Assembly: GCF_015594625.1 (NCBI RefSeq) | Contig: NZ_JADNRQ010000013.1 | Span: 16,143-80,142 of the forward strand | Direction: 5' to 3' | DNA: 64,000 nt | Origin: Desulfallas sp. Bu1-1 | Lineage (GTDB): Bacteria; Bacillota; Desulfotomaculia; Desulfotomaculales; Desulfallaceae | Part shown: one piece after another, positions 17,871 to 25,952 of the stretch | Numbering within the stretch: position 1 is the stretch's first letter | Layout of the letters: each line of letters starts with the position of its first letter | Notes under the pieces: generated by a model | The model's database searches: none | What the model saw: the letters and a program-made list of their open reading frames with translations, nothing else | Told to the model about the DNA's origin: nothing | Position numbers and translations under genes: made by a program

Positions 17871-20528
17871 TCAGGCTCCTTTCAGCATAGCCAGGCGTTC
17901 CCGGATGGCTCCCGCTTTGGAGGACAGCTCGGCCTCCTTGCCGCGCTCCTTCTCCACCACTTCAGCGGGCGCCTTGTTCAAGAAATCGGGATTGCCGAGC
18001 TTGCCCCGCACCCGGGCCAGATCCTTCTCCAGCGCCTGCAGTTCCTTGTTCAACCGGGCCAGTTCCCGGTCCACGTCGATCAGACCCCGCAAAGGCACAA
18101 ACACCTGGATGTCCCGGGCCACGGCGGTGGCCGCCTGTTCGGGTTTTTCGGCCAGCGCGGCCAGCACATCGGCATTGCAATTGGCCAGGTCTTCCACATA
18201 AGCCAGGTTTTTGGCCAGGATTTCCCTGATTTGTTCCACGCCGGAGACGATCAGTGCTTCGGCCTTTTTGCCCGGCGGAACGTTCATTTCGCTGCGGATT
18301 TGCCGGATGCCCCGGATCACTTCCATCAGCACTTCCATTTGTTCCTCGGCTTCCCGGTCCACCAGGTTTTCCCGGTATTGGGGCCAGGGGGCGCGCATGA
18401 TGGTCCGGCCATGGTGGGGCAGGCGCTGCCAGATTTCCTCGGTGATAAAGGGCATGAACGGGTGCAGCAATTCCAGCGCGCCGCGCAGCACCGTAGCCAG
18501 CACGTGCTGGGCCACCTCCCGGTCTTCGGGGCTGGTTTTGCCGTACAAGCGGGGTTTAACCAGCTCGATGTACCAGTCGCACAGCTCGTTCCAGATAAAT
18601 TCGTATAACACCCGGGCGGCCTCGCCCAGTTCGTATTTTTCCAGGTAACCGGTGCTTTCCCGCACCGCCCGCTGGAACCTGCTCATGATCCAGCGGTCGG
18701 CCAGGGTGAATTGTTCCCCGGCCGGCGCCTTGTCCGGGGCAAAATCCTGCAGGTTCATCAGGGCAAAGCGGGAGGCGTTCCAGATCTTGTTGGCAAAGTT
18801 GCGGGCTCCATCCAGGCGCTCAAAGTGAAAACGCAGGTCGTTGCCGGGTGTGTTCCCGGTCACCAGCATAAACCGCAGGCTATCCGCCCCGTGGCTTTCA
18901 ATCACTTCAATGGGATCAACCCCGTTGCCCAGTGACTTGCTCATTTTGCGCCCCAGAGCGTCCAGCACCAACCCGTGGATGAACACTTCCCGGAAGGGCA
19001 CCTCGTCCATGAAAGCCAGCCCGCTGAAAATCATCCGGGCCACCCAGAAAAAGATAATGTCCCGCCCGGTCACCAGCACCGAGGTGGGGTAATAGTAGGC
19101 CAGGTCCACGGTTTTCCTGGGCCAGCCCAGGGTGGAAAAGGGCCACAGGCCGGAGCTGAACCAGGTGTCCAGCACGTCGGGGTCCTGCTCCAGGTTGGTG
19201 GAGCCGCACTTGCACTTATCCGGGCGCGTCTTGCTGGCAATAACTTCATCGCAGTCCTGGCAGTAGTAAATTGGGATGCGATGCCCCCACCAGAGCTGGC
19301 GGCTGATGCACCAGTCCCTGATATTTTCCATCCAGTTCAGGTAGATCCTGGTGAAGCGTTCGGGTACAAACCGGATGCGGCCTTCTTTCACCGCGGCGAT
19401 GGCGGGCTCGGCCAGCGGCTTCATGCGTACAAACCACTGCTTGGAGAGCATGGGCTCGATCACCGACGAGCAGCGGTAGCAGTGCCCCACGGCATGGGAC
19501 AGGTCTTCAATTTTCTCCAGCAGGCCCCGGGATTGCAGGTCTTTAACGATGCGCTTGCGACACTCCCAGCGATCCAGTCCTTTGTACCTGGACCCGGCCT
19601 CACCGGTCATCCGGGCCTCGCGGTCGATCACCTGCACCGAAGGCAGGTCGTGGCGGCGGCCCACCTCAAAATCGTTGGGGTCGTGGGCCGGGGTAATCTT
19701 GACCGCCCCGGTGCCGAACTCCGGATCCACGTACTCGTCGGCGACGACGGGGATCTCCCGCTCCACCAGGGGCAGAATCACAGTTTTGCCCACCAGGTGC
19801 CGGTAACGGTCATCCCCGGGGTGCACCGCCACCGCGGTGTCGCCCAGCATGGTTTCGGGCCGGGTGGTGGCCACGGTGATATACTCGCCGGGGTTGTCCT
19901 TGGCGGGATACTTGATGTAATACAACTGGCCGGGCCTGTCGCGGTGCTCCACCTCGATGTCGCTGATGGTGGTCTGGCAGTGGGGGCACCAATTGGTAAT
20001 ATAGTAATCGCGGTAAATCAGGCCCTGTTCATAAAGGCGGATAAATACCTCGAGAACAGCCTCGGAACAGCCTTCATCCATAGTAAAGCGCTCCCGGTCC
20101 CAGTCGCACGAAGCGCCCAGGCGGCGGAGCTGGGTGGTGATGCGGCCGCCGTATTGCTCCTTCCACGCCCAGACCCGCTCCAGGAATTTTTCCCGGCCCA
20201 GGTCGTACTTGGAAAGACCTTCCTTGCGCAATTGCTCCTCCACCTTGGCCTGGGTGGCAATCCCGGCGTGGTCGGTGCCCGGCAGCCACAGGGCGTTGTA
20301 TCCCTGCATGCGCCGCCAGCGGATGAGGATGTCCTGCAGGGTGTTGTCCAGGGCATGTCCCATGTGCAGTTGCCCGGTCACGTTTGGCGGCGGAATTACG
20401 ATGCAGAAAGGCTCCTTTTCCGGGTCCACCGTCGAGCGGAAAAACTTATTGTCCTCCCAGAATTTATACCACTTTTGCTCCACGGCACCGGGGTCGTAAG
20501 TGGTGGGCATGTTGAATTCGCCGGTCAT
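17871..20528 (-). CDS. valS: Valyl-tRNA synthetase
   Basis: This class Ia synthetase charges tRNA-Val. It contains PPPNVTGQLHMGHALDNT (HIGH motif), the editing domain (TTRPETMLGDTAVAVHP, GTGAVKITPAHDPNDFEVG), GRKMSKSLGNGVDP (KMSKS motif), an anticodon-binding helical domain and a C-terminal coiled coil (ELARLNKELQALEKDLARVRGKL). The 885-residue form starts at the ATG at 20528, nine bases after GGAGG; an ATG at 20534 is only three bases from it. A T-box leader lies upstream. Confidence 0.97.
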   Translation of the reverse strand: MTGEFNMPTTYDPGAVEQKWYKFWEDNKFFRSTVDPEKEPFCIVIPPPNVTGQLHMGHALDNTLQDILIRWRRMQGYNALWLPGTDHAGIATQAKVEEQLRKEGLSKYDLGREKFLERVWAWKEQYGGRITTQLRRLGASCDWDRERFTMDEGCSEAVLEVFIRLYEQGLIYRDYYITNWCPHCQTTISDIEVEHRDRPGQLYYIKYPAKDNPGEYITVATTRPETMLGDTAVAVHPGDDRYRHLVGKTVILPLVEREIPVVADEYVDPEFGTGAVKITPAHDPNDFEVGRRHDLPSVQVIDREARMTGEAGSRYKGLDRWECRKRIVKDLQSRGLLEKIEDLSHAVGHCYRCSSVIEPMLSKQWFVRMKPLAEPAIAAVKEGRIRFVPERFTRIYLNWMENIRDWCISRQLWWGHRIPIYYCQDCDEVIASKTRPDKCKCGSTNLEQDPDVLDTWFSSGLWPFSTLGWPRKTVDLAYYYPTSVLVTGRDIIFFWVARMIFSGLAFMDEVPFREVFIHGLVLDALGRKMSKSLGNGVDPIEVIESHGADSLRFMLVTGNTPGNDLRFHFERLDGARNFANKIWNASRFALMNLQDFAPDKAPAGEQFTLADRWIMSRFQRAVRESTGYLEKYELGEAARVLYEFIWNELCDWYIELVKPRLYGKTSPEDREVAQHVLATVLRGALELLHPFMPFITEEIWQRLPHHGRTIMRAPWPQYRENLVDREAEEQMEVLMEVIRGIRQIRSEMNVPPGKKAEALIVSGVEQIREILAKNLAYVEDLANCNADVLAALAEKPEQAATAVARDIQVFVPLRGLIDVDRELARLNKELQALEKDLARVRGKLGNPDFLNKAPAEVVEKERGKEAELSSKAGAIRERLAMLKGA

Positions 20529-20547
20529 GAACATTTACCTCCTTCAA

Positions 20548-20574
20548 CTTTCAACCTTTCAACACCTGGCACCA
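20548..20574. repeat. Single arm of repeat type B upstream of valS
   Basis: A 27-bp segment begins CTTTCAACCTTTCAACACCT and ends GGCACCA. It is identical to one arm of the palindrome at 10207-10268 and to the copy at 40918-40944. It lies between the T-box terminator and the valS ribosome site. Confidence 0.85.
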
Positions 20575-20850
20575 AAATAAAAAAACCTTTCCGTGTTAAG
20601 GACGGAAGGGTTTCCGCGGTACCACCTTAATTCCGGCAAGGGCGGAGTGCACCCCCGCGCGGCTCTTGACAGCTGTAGCGGGCTGAACCCGGCGCGGGCC
20701 TAATTGAAATGACCGTTCGACCCGGCGGCTCCGGGGCGACAGCGGCCGGCGCGACCGGGATACCTTCCAGCCCGGGGTATTCCCTCTCTTGGGTCGCCAA
20801 GTTCGGACGCACTCCCCTTCAAAGCCTGTTTTTCAACTACCAATAATATT
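20575..20850 (-). ncRNA. T-box riboswitch leader of valS
   Basis: The minus strand carries GGTGGTACCGCGG (20614-20626), the conserved T-box antiterminator sequence that pairs with the uncharged tRNA acceptor end. A terminator stem CCTTCCGT/ACGGAAAGG with a T run (20574-20610) follows. Upstream, 20640-20840 is very structured, as expected for stem I. A GUC triplet in CGAACGGUCAUUUC is a candidate valine specifier, but this reading is tentative. Low valyl-tRNA charging would allow read-through into valS. Confidence 0.88.
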
Positions 20851-20940
20851 AATTTTTTTATCCGCCGCTGTCAACATTTCGGCTATTTTGGGCGCAAATA
20901 CTAAAGCAGGCCGCCGGCACCCGTGCATTTCCGGCCGCCG

Positions 20941-21399
20941 TTATCTCAACGGAGGCCTGTATTTTTCCCGGATTCGCCCGGCTGCGGGCAGGTTGACCCC
21001 CACTATGCCGCCGGTTACGGCCAGCACGAACAACGCCGGGTAAAGCAAAACCCGTGCCGTTAAAGCGGAAAACCCCCCGCCCCAGGCCGTAAAAAATGCT
21101 ATTATGGCCAGGCAGTAAACAATACCCACCGCGGCGCCATGAAGCCAACCCGGGCTGCCCGCCACCCTGCCGCTTACCGCCCCGCCAAGAAACGCCCCGA
21201 GCAAAATTCCCGCCGTGCAAATGCCGCTGAAATGATAAACCTCCCCCCCGGTGATAAAGGCCCACAGCACCAAGGCGGCGCAAATAAAGGCGGTGCTGGT
21301 GAAGGCCCAGATGATGCCCCCCCAGAAAGCACTGAATTTAAACATTCTTGCCCGCCCGCCTTGATGATTCCAGCTGACCAGCGTAACACCCCTGAGCAT
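20941..21399 (-). CDS. TIGR04086-type membrane protein
   Basis: The 152-residue protein has four predicted membrane helices, spaced GGIIWAFTSTAFICAALVLWAF, FSGICTAGILLGAFLGGAVSGRVAGS, GAAVGIVYCLAIIAFFTAWGG and YPALFVLAVTGGIVGVNL. This matches the small TIGR04086 family of unknown function common in Clostridia. The ATG at 21399 follows GGGGGTT by eight bases; the ATG at 21345 (MFKFSAFWGG) is an alternative and closer to typical family starts. It stands alone, with the valS leader downstream and a divergent gene upstream. Confidence 0.7.
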   Translation of the reverse strand: MLRGVTLVSWNHQGGRARMFKFSAFWGGIIWAFTSTAFICAALVLWAFITGGEVYHFSGICTAGILLGAFLGGAVSGRVAGSPGWLHGAAVGIVYCLAIIAFFTAWGGGFSALTARVLLYPALFVLAVTGGIVGVNLPAAGRIREKYRPPLR

Positions 21400-21535
21400 A
21401 CAATCAACCCCCGGAAAAATATGTTTATTTCATTCCTATGCGGCTTGGACAAGTTTATGCAGTACTTTCGTGTAATTTAATCAATTCATCCGAAATAGCT
21501 ATTAATTAATAAAACAAGCCGTAGAGGTGATAAAG

Positions 21536-22600
21536 TTGATTAAGCCCAAAACCATTCTGGGGTTATTGTTGATAACCAGCGTGTTGCTTGCGGGCGGGGC
21601 ATTTTACACCCGGCATATTAGCGAAAAGAAAAAAGATGAAACGGTCACCCTGAGGGTTTGGGAGGGTGAGAAGTCAATTTTGCACCTGCCCCTGTACGTG
21701 GCGCTGAAAGAAGGATATTTTGACGAACAGCGCGTCAGGATAAAATTAATCGCCCGTTCCGATGCACCGGCTGCCGATCCCTATATCGATCAAGTGGCGG
21801 ACATCATTCTCACCGACCCCGTGGAACACCTGTACCGGAAATCCGTCAACCCCTCTGCCCCGCCGGTTATTGCCACCCTGGCCAGCCGGGATTATACTTT
21901 CCTGCTGGGCAGGGAAAAGGAAAATTGGGCCTGGGAAAACCTCAAGGGTGAACGGGTTATTTGCTATCCCCCGGAAACCGGCCCGGGCCTGGCGCTGGAA
22001 AAAATATTAAGAGAAAACGGGATGCTGCCGCAGCACGATTTGAGCCTGTATTATCGAATTCCACCGGAACTGCGTCTGGGAGCCTTTAAAGCCGGCAGCG
22101 GCTCCTATATTCAATTGCCGGGGCCCCAAGCCCTACAAGCCGAGGCCTCAGGGACCGGATTCATCGTCGCAGCCCTGGGAGAAACGGAAAAAATATTTCC
22201 CTCCGTGCTCTGCGTGGCCCGGTCCGAAATCATAAAAAAACACCCTGAAGCGGTGCAGGCATTTGTGGACGGAATTTATAAAGCCCGGCTCTGGATGAAC
22301 CATGAACCGGAACTGGCTTCCGGGGCGGCCAAAAAGTATGTAAAAGACATGGACCTTCAAATAAAAAATACATTGCTGTCACGGTACATGAACATGGGCA
22401 TGTGGGCGCCCGTAACGGGGGTAAAGGCCGCCGCATTTAAAGACTTTGTTCAAATGCTGGAGACCGCCGGCCAGATTCCGGTGCCCGTAATGTTTGACGA
22501 CACCGTGAACAACACTTTCGCTACCAGGGCGGCGGAAACAATCAAGTACATTCCCCCGGAAGAAAGGGAGAAGGGTTTGCTTAAAAAGATCTTCGGTTGA
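21536..22600 (+). CDS. ABC transporter substrate-binding protein-like (NMT1/SsuA type)
   Basis: The 354-residue protein has an N-terminal membrane helix or signal anchor (TILGLLLITSVLLAGGAF) without a clear lipobox. The rest has the periplasmic-binding fold of the NMT1/TauA/SsuA class: LHLPLYVALKEGYFDEQRVRIKLI, a DIILTDPVEHLYRK hinge, and AVQAFVDGIYKARLWMNHEPE near residue 250. No permease or ATPase gene lies beside it, so it is an orphan binding protein or an extracytoplasmic sensor. The TTG at 21536 is chosen because GAGGTG lies just upstream; a GTG at 21527 is also in frame. Confidence 0.8.
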   Translation: MIKPKTILGLLLITSVLLAGGAFYTRHISEKKKDETVTLRVWEGEKSILHLPLYVALKEGYFDEQRVRIKLIARSDAPAADPYIDQVADIILTDPVEHLYRKSVNPSAPPVIATLASRDYTFLLGREKENWAWENLKGERVICYPPETGPGLALEKILRENGMLPQHDLSLYYRIPPELRLGAFKAGSGSYIQLPGPQALQAEASGTGFIVAALGETEKIFPSVLCVARSEIIKKHPEAVQAFVDGIYKARLWMNHEPELASGAAKKYVKDMDLQIKNTLLSRYMNMGMWAPVTGVKAAAFKDFVQMLETAGQIPVPVMFDDTVNNTFATRAAETIKYIPPEEREKGLLKKIFG

Positions 22601-22636
22601 CTGTTTCCCAATTGGTTTTGTTTGATATTTAAACCA

Positions 22637-22886
22637 AGATTTCGCTGCAAAAACCGTTACTTGTATCTGGCGTTCCGGCGGCATCAATCGTTCGTTTCAC
22701 AATTTTACTCTTGAGGACGGTGAAGCTTGTAGTTAACGCTTGCAACTCACTGCCTAACTACTTCTTCACGCCCTAAGGGGTCATGACTCTTGGGATATGA
22801 CGGGCTAGGGACCGCATCCAGTGCTCCACTCACTCCAGAAATCCGCCGGATCGCCTGCCACTGTGGTGTTTTTGCAGTTAAATCAA
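22637..22886. repeat. 250-bp repeat family, full copy 1
   Basis: The left end GATTTCGCTGCAAAAACC and the right end, which inverted reads TTGATTTAACTGCAAAAAC, form imperfect terminal inverted repeats of about 45 bp that both end inwards in TCCGGCGG. The interior includes GTTAACGCTTGCAA, GCCCTAAGGGGTCATGACTC and ATATGACGGGCTA. The copies at 24497-24747 and 52387-52637 match almost throughout. No reading frame of note lies inside. It occupies the gap between the binding-protein gene and the MFS gene; 22887-23051 otherwise holds nothing recognisable. Confidence 0.88.
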
Positions 22887-23051
22887 CCCAATTATAAAAT
22901 AACCCGGGCAGAGTTGGCAATTGTTTTAAATCAGACGTTAAAAACCATAAATGCGGCAAAACCCCACAAAGAAGAATCAAAAACCAATTGAGCCGTTATT
23001 AATTGAATATAGTTTTACAAGCGGCAACTGCAATTGTATTATGCACAAGTT

Positions 23052-24455
23052 TCAAACACGGCCTTTTTGCTGTACACCACTGTTCACGTTTCCCCTGGCC
23101 AGGGAGGCAAAGATGCCGCCAAAACAAATTACGGTGAAAATAGTGAAAGCCGTCTTGGTGCTCTTCACAAGCATGTCCGCGTAATCCGGGCTTAACTTGA
23201 CATTGCCGATGTAAATCGCCAGCAGCAGCGTGACAATAGCCATGCTGATAGCCTGGCCGGTCAGCCGCATGGTGCCGAGGGTGGAAGATGCCACGCCGTA
23301 AAACCTCTTCTCCACCGAACCCATAACCGCGTTGCTGTTCGGTGAGGAGAAAAGAGCGAAGCCCGTACCAAGCAGCGCCAGGTTAAGTATAATTACCCAT
23401 ACGGGGGTGTTCCGGCTGATGAAACATAATATAAACAGGCCCAGAGTGGTTATAGCCATCCCCCAGGAAGCGACGATCCTCGGCTCGACCCGGTCGGACA
23501 GGGCTCCGGCAAAGGGGGAGATGACGGCCATAATTACCGGTTGAGAGAGCAGGATTAAACCGGCGGTCTGCGAGTTATACCCCAAAACCACCTGCAGGTG
23601 CAGGGAAAGCAGGAAGCCCACCGCAAAGGTGGCGCTGTAATTGATCAGTGCCGCCAGGTTGGAAAAAGCAAAGGTAACGTTTTTGCTGAACAAGGTTAAA
23701 TTTAATACCGGTTGTTTTACACCAAGTTCATATTTGATAAAAATAATCATTACTGCGAGACCAAAAGCCAGGATATATTTGGCCCATGCCGACGTATCGA
23801 TGGACGAGAGCCCGTACATAAAGGAAACAAGGCCGACCGCATACAGAACCGCCCCGGCCAAATCGAATTTTTCCCCCCTGGCGCCGGCCCATTCTCCTTT
23901 TAATTTGGTGACGGTCAACAACATGGCAATAGCCGCCAGTATTGCCGTCAAGTAAAATATGGACGGCCACCCGAGGTTGTGGTTCATGGCACCGCCCAGC
24001 ACCGGTCCCAGGGAAAGGCCCACGTAAACCGTAGCCACGTTGATGCCCAGCACTTTACCCCTTTCCCGGGGCGGGAAAACCGAAGTCAATATCGCCATGC
24101 TGGTGCCGAAAATCATGGCGCTGCCAGTGCCCTGCAATACCCGGAAAGCAATTAACGCTTCAATTGACGAGGCCAGCCCGCATAACAGCGAGGTTATACC
24201 AAAAGAAGCGATACCCAGGGTAAAGATTTTTTTTCGGCCTACAATGTCGGCCAGCCTGCCGAACGGCACCAGAAAGGCCGCCGCAGCCAGAATGTAACTG
24301 GTGGCCACCCAGCCCAGCAGCAACGCATTGGCATTAAACTCCCTGCCGATTGAAGGTATGGCCAGGTTGATGGCGCTGCCCATAAAAGGAGTAAGGAAAG
24401 ATGCGGTGGCCGCGACAATTAATGCATACCTTTTTAAAGTAATATTTTTTTGCAT
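23052..24455 (-). CDS. MFS transporter, multidrug-efflux type (EmrB/QacA-like)
   Basis: The 467-residue protein has about 14 membrane helices, typical of the drug:H+ antiporter DHA2 subfamily. The A-motif is GRLADIVGRKKIFTLGIASFG near residue 75, and motif C is MIFGTSMAILTSVFPPRERGKVLGINVATVYVGLSLGPVLGG. The substrate is unknown. The ATG at 24455 follows GGAGG by five bases; the longer frame to 24563 translates repeat DNA. A MarR regulator lies next to it on the same strand, a common pairing for efflux pumps. The gene lies between two direct copies of the 250-bp repeat. Confidence 0.92.
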   Translation of the reverse strand: MQKNITLKRYALIVAATASFLTPFMGSAINLAIPSIGREFNANALLLGWVATSYILAAAAFLVPFGRLADIVGRKKIFTLGIASFGITSLLCGLASSIEALIAFRVLQGTGSAMIFGTSMAILTSVFPPRERGKVLGINVATVYVGLSLGPVLGGAMNHNLGWPSIFYLTAILAAIAMLLTVTKLKGEWAGARGEKFDLAGAVLYAVGLVSFMYGLSSIDTSAWAKYILAFGLAVMIIFIKYELGVKQPVLNLTLFSKNVTFAFSNLAALINYSATFAVGFLLSLHLQVVLGYNSQTAGLILLSQPVIMAVISPFAGALSDRVEPRIVASWGMAITTLGLFILCFISRNTPVWVIILNLALLGTGFALFSSPNSNAVMGSVEKRFYGVASSTLGTMRLTGQAISMAIVTLLLAIYIGNVKLSPDYADMLVKSTKTAFTIFTVICFGGIFASLARGNVNSGVQQKGRV

Positions 24456-24496
24456 ATTAGCCTCCAGCATAATGTTTAGTTGAACATTTGAACCGC

Positions 24497-24747
24497 TTGA
24501 TTTCGCTGCAAAAACCGGTACTTGTATCTGGCGCTCCGGCGGTTTCTTCCATTCGTTTCGCAATTTTACTCTTGAGGCCGGTGAAGCTTGTAGTTAACGC
24601 TTGCAATTTACTGCCTAACTACTTCTTCACGCCCTAAGGGGTCATGACTCTTGGGATATGACGGGCTAAGGACCGCATCCAGTGCTCCACTCACTCCAGA
24701 AATCCGCCGGATCGCCTGTCGCTATGGTGTTTTTGCAGTTAAATCAC
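24497..24747. repeat. 250-bp repeat family, full copy 2
   Basis: TTGATTTCGCTGCAAAAACC at the left and TTTTTGCAGTTAAATCA at the right bound a copy nearly identical to 22637-22886 and in the same orientation. The pair brackets the MFS gene. The copy lies between the MFS start and the marR stop codon. Confidence 0.88.
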
Positions 24748-24773
24748 CGCTTTGATAAAAAATCTGGATTATA

Positions 24774-25187
24774 TTACGAACAGGTTTTGTCTTGATTAGG
24801 TCTCGTATTCAATAAAATTTTCGTCAATAAGGTGCGTAGTTGCTCTTTTTCTTTTTCTGTAAGCATATGGGTGACTTCCCTGGTGGTGCTTAACGCAATT
24901 TCCACCAGAGCGTCTTGTAACCCGGCTCCTTTGGGAGTTAAAAAAATTAAATTGGCCCGGCGATCGCCCGGATCATCCCGCCTTGTCACCAGGCCCTCTT
25001 TTTCCAACCGGTCGATAATACCGCTGATGGTGGTCCTGTCCTTATACGTCATGTCACCCAGTTGGATTTGGCTGATACCGTCCTGTTTCCACAGGTAAGC
25101 CAGTACGCCGAATTGCTGGGGAGTAAGGTTATAATCGCCAAGCTTTTGTTTGAAATGAGAAGAAAACACCTGGTGCACTTTAGCCAC
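24774..25187 (-). CDS. MarR family transcriptional regulator
   Basis: A winged-helix regulator, probably a repressor of the neighbouring MFS gene. Helix-turn-helix: LTPQQFGVLAYLWKQDGISQIQLGDMTYKDRTTISGIIDRLEKEGLVTR. Wing: RRDDPGDRRANLIFLTPKG. The first standard start codon is the GTG at 25187, but it has no ribosome site and cuts into helix 1. The same frame continues upstream as KEFNIEESLGHL to an ATA at 25226, six bases after GGGAGGTG. A non-standard AUA or AUU start giving 150 residues is therefore plausible. Confidence 0.88.
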   Translation of the reverse strand: MAKVHQVFSSHFKQKLGDYNLTPQQFGVLAYLWKQDGISQIQLGDMTYKDRTTISGIIDRLEKEGLVTRRDDPGDRRANLIFLTPKGAGLQDALVEIALSTTREVTHMLTEKEKEQLRTLLTKILLNTRPNQDKTCS

Positions 25188-25265
25188 AAGATGGCCAAGA
25201 CTTTCTTCAATATTAAACTCTTTTATTTATAGCACCTCCCCTGGAAAGCATATAATTTATTTTAT

Positions 25266-25340
25266 CATAATACTGACTGTTAATATACTGATTTTTAAAA
25301 AAATAATCGTGAGCCTCTATTAATATTAATACTGACGATT
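25266..25340. promoter_or_regulatory. Possible operator repeats upstream of marR
   Basis: TAATACTGAC occurs twice, at about 25267 and 25326, in the AT-rich divergent region between marR and hsp20. Repeated motifs here could be MarR sites. This rests only on repetition and position. Confidence 0.3.
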
Positions 25341-25428
25341 ATACACGCCTTTTTTTTACCGTTACTAAATATTTTTTGGGGATAAGGATATACTAACACT
25401 TTGAAAAAAACAATGAGAGGTGATAGTT

Positions 25429-25866
25429 TTGGCGCTTGTACCCTATGATCCTTTCCGTGCCATGGACCTGATGCGGCGTGACCTGGATCGCTTCTTCACC
25501 CCGCTTTGGGGCAACTTCCGGGAAGATTTCAACACCGGTCCCCGCATTGACGTTTACGAAACGGACAACGAGGTGGTGGCCCAGTGTGAAATTCCCGGCA
25601 TAGAAAAGAAAGAAGACATCAGCATCGACATCAACGACAACATTTTATCCATCTCGGGCGTAATCAACCGCGCCAGCGAGATCAAAGAAGAAAACCGCTA
25701 CCACCGGTCGGAGAGGTTCTTCGGCCGGTTCCAGCGCAGCGTCACCCTGCCCGCCCGGGTCCGGGAAGAGGGCGCCAGGGCCAGCTACCGCAACGGGGTG
25801 CTGGAAATAAGAATGCCCAAGGAAACCCGCGGGCAGCATCGAACCATCGACGTGGAATGGCATTAA
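25429..25866 (+). CDS. Small heat shock protein, Hsp20/alpha-crystallin family
   Basis: An ATP-independent holdase chaperone. The 145-residue sequence has an N-terminal arm (DPFRAMDLMRRDLDRFFTPLW), the alpha-crystallin domain (PRIDVYETDNEVVAQCEIPG to GVLEIRMPKE) and a short C-terminal tail. The family motif A.Y.NGVL.I is present as ASYRNGVLEI. The TTG at 25429 is preferred, preceded by GAGAGGTG. No CIRCE element was seen upstream. A short hairpin follows the gene. Confidence 0.93.
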   Translation: MALVPYDPFRAMDLMRRDLDRFFTPLWGNFREDFNTGPRIDVYETDNEVVAQCEIPGIEKKEDISIDINDNILSISGVINRASEIKEENRYHRSERFFGRFQRSVTLPARVREEGARASYRNGVLEIRMPKETRGQHRTIDVEWH

Positions 25867-25875
25867 CAGCTAAGA

Positions 25876-25899
25876 CCGGAGATTTACTCTCCGGCCTTT
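25876..25899 (+). terminator. Hairpin after hsp20
   Basis: CCGGAGA pairs with TCTCCGG over a five-base loop ten bases after the hsp20 stop. The following CCTTTG is only a weak T tract. Confidence 0.5.
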
Positions 25900-25952
25900 G
25901 CGTTTATGCGGCATTAATCTTAACTCAAAATGCGCGCTTTTTTAAAAACATT

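Noticed and set aside
18975..20630. A 551-codon open frame opposite valS
   Set aside because: Antisense shadow of the synthetase gene, with no ribosome site and His/Gly/Pro-rich low-information translation.
22747..23184. Short frames between the binding-protein gene and the MFS gene
   Set aside because: They lie in the repeat copy or on the wrong strand of the MFS gene and lack ribosome sites.
22637..24747. Insertion sequence with transposase
   Set aside because: No transposase-like reading frame occurs in or between the repeats; the only gene between is an MFS transporter.
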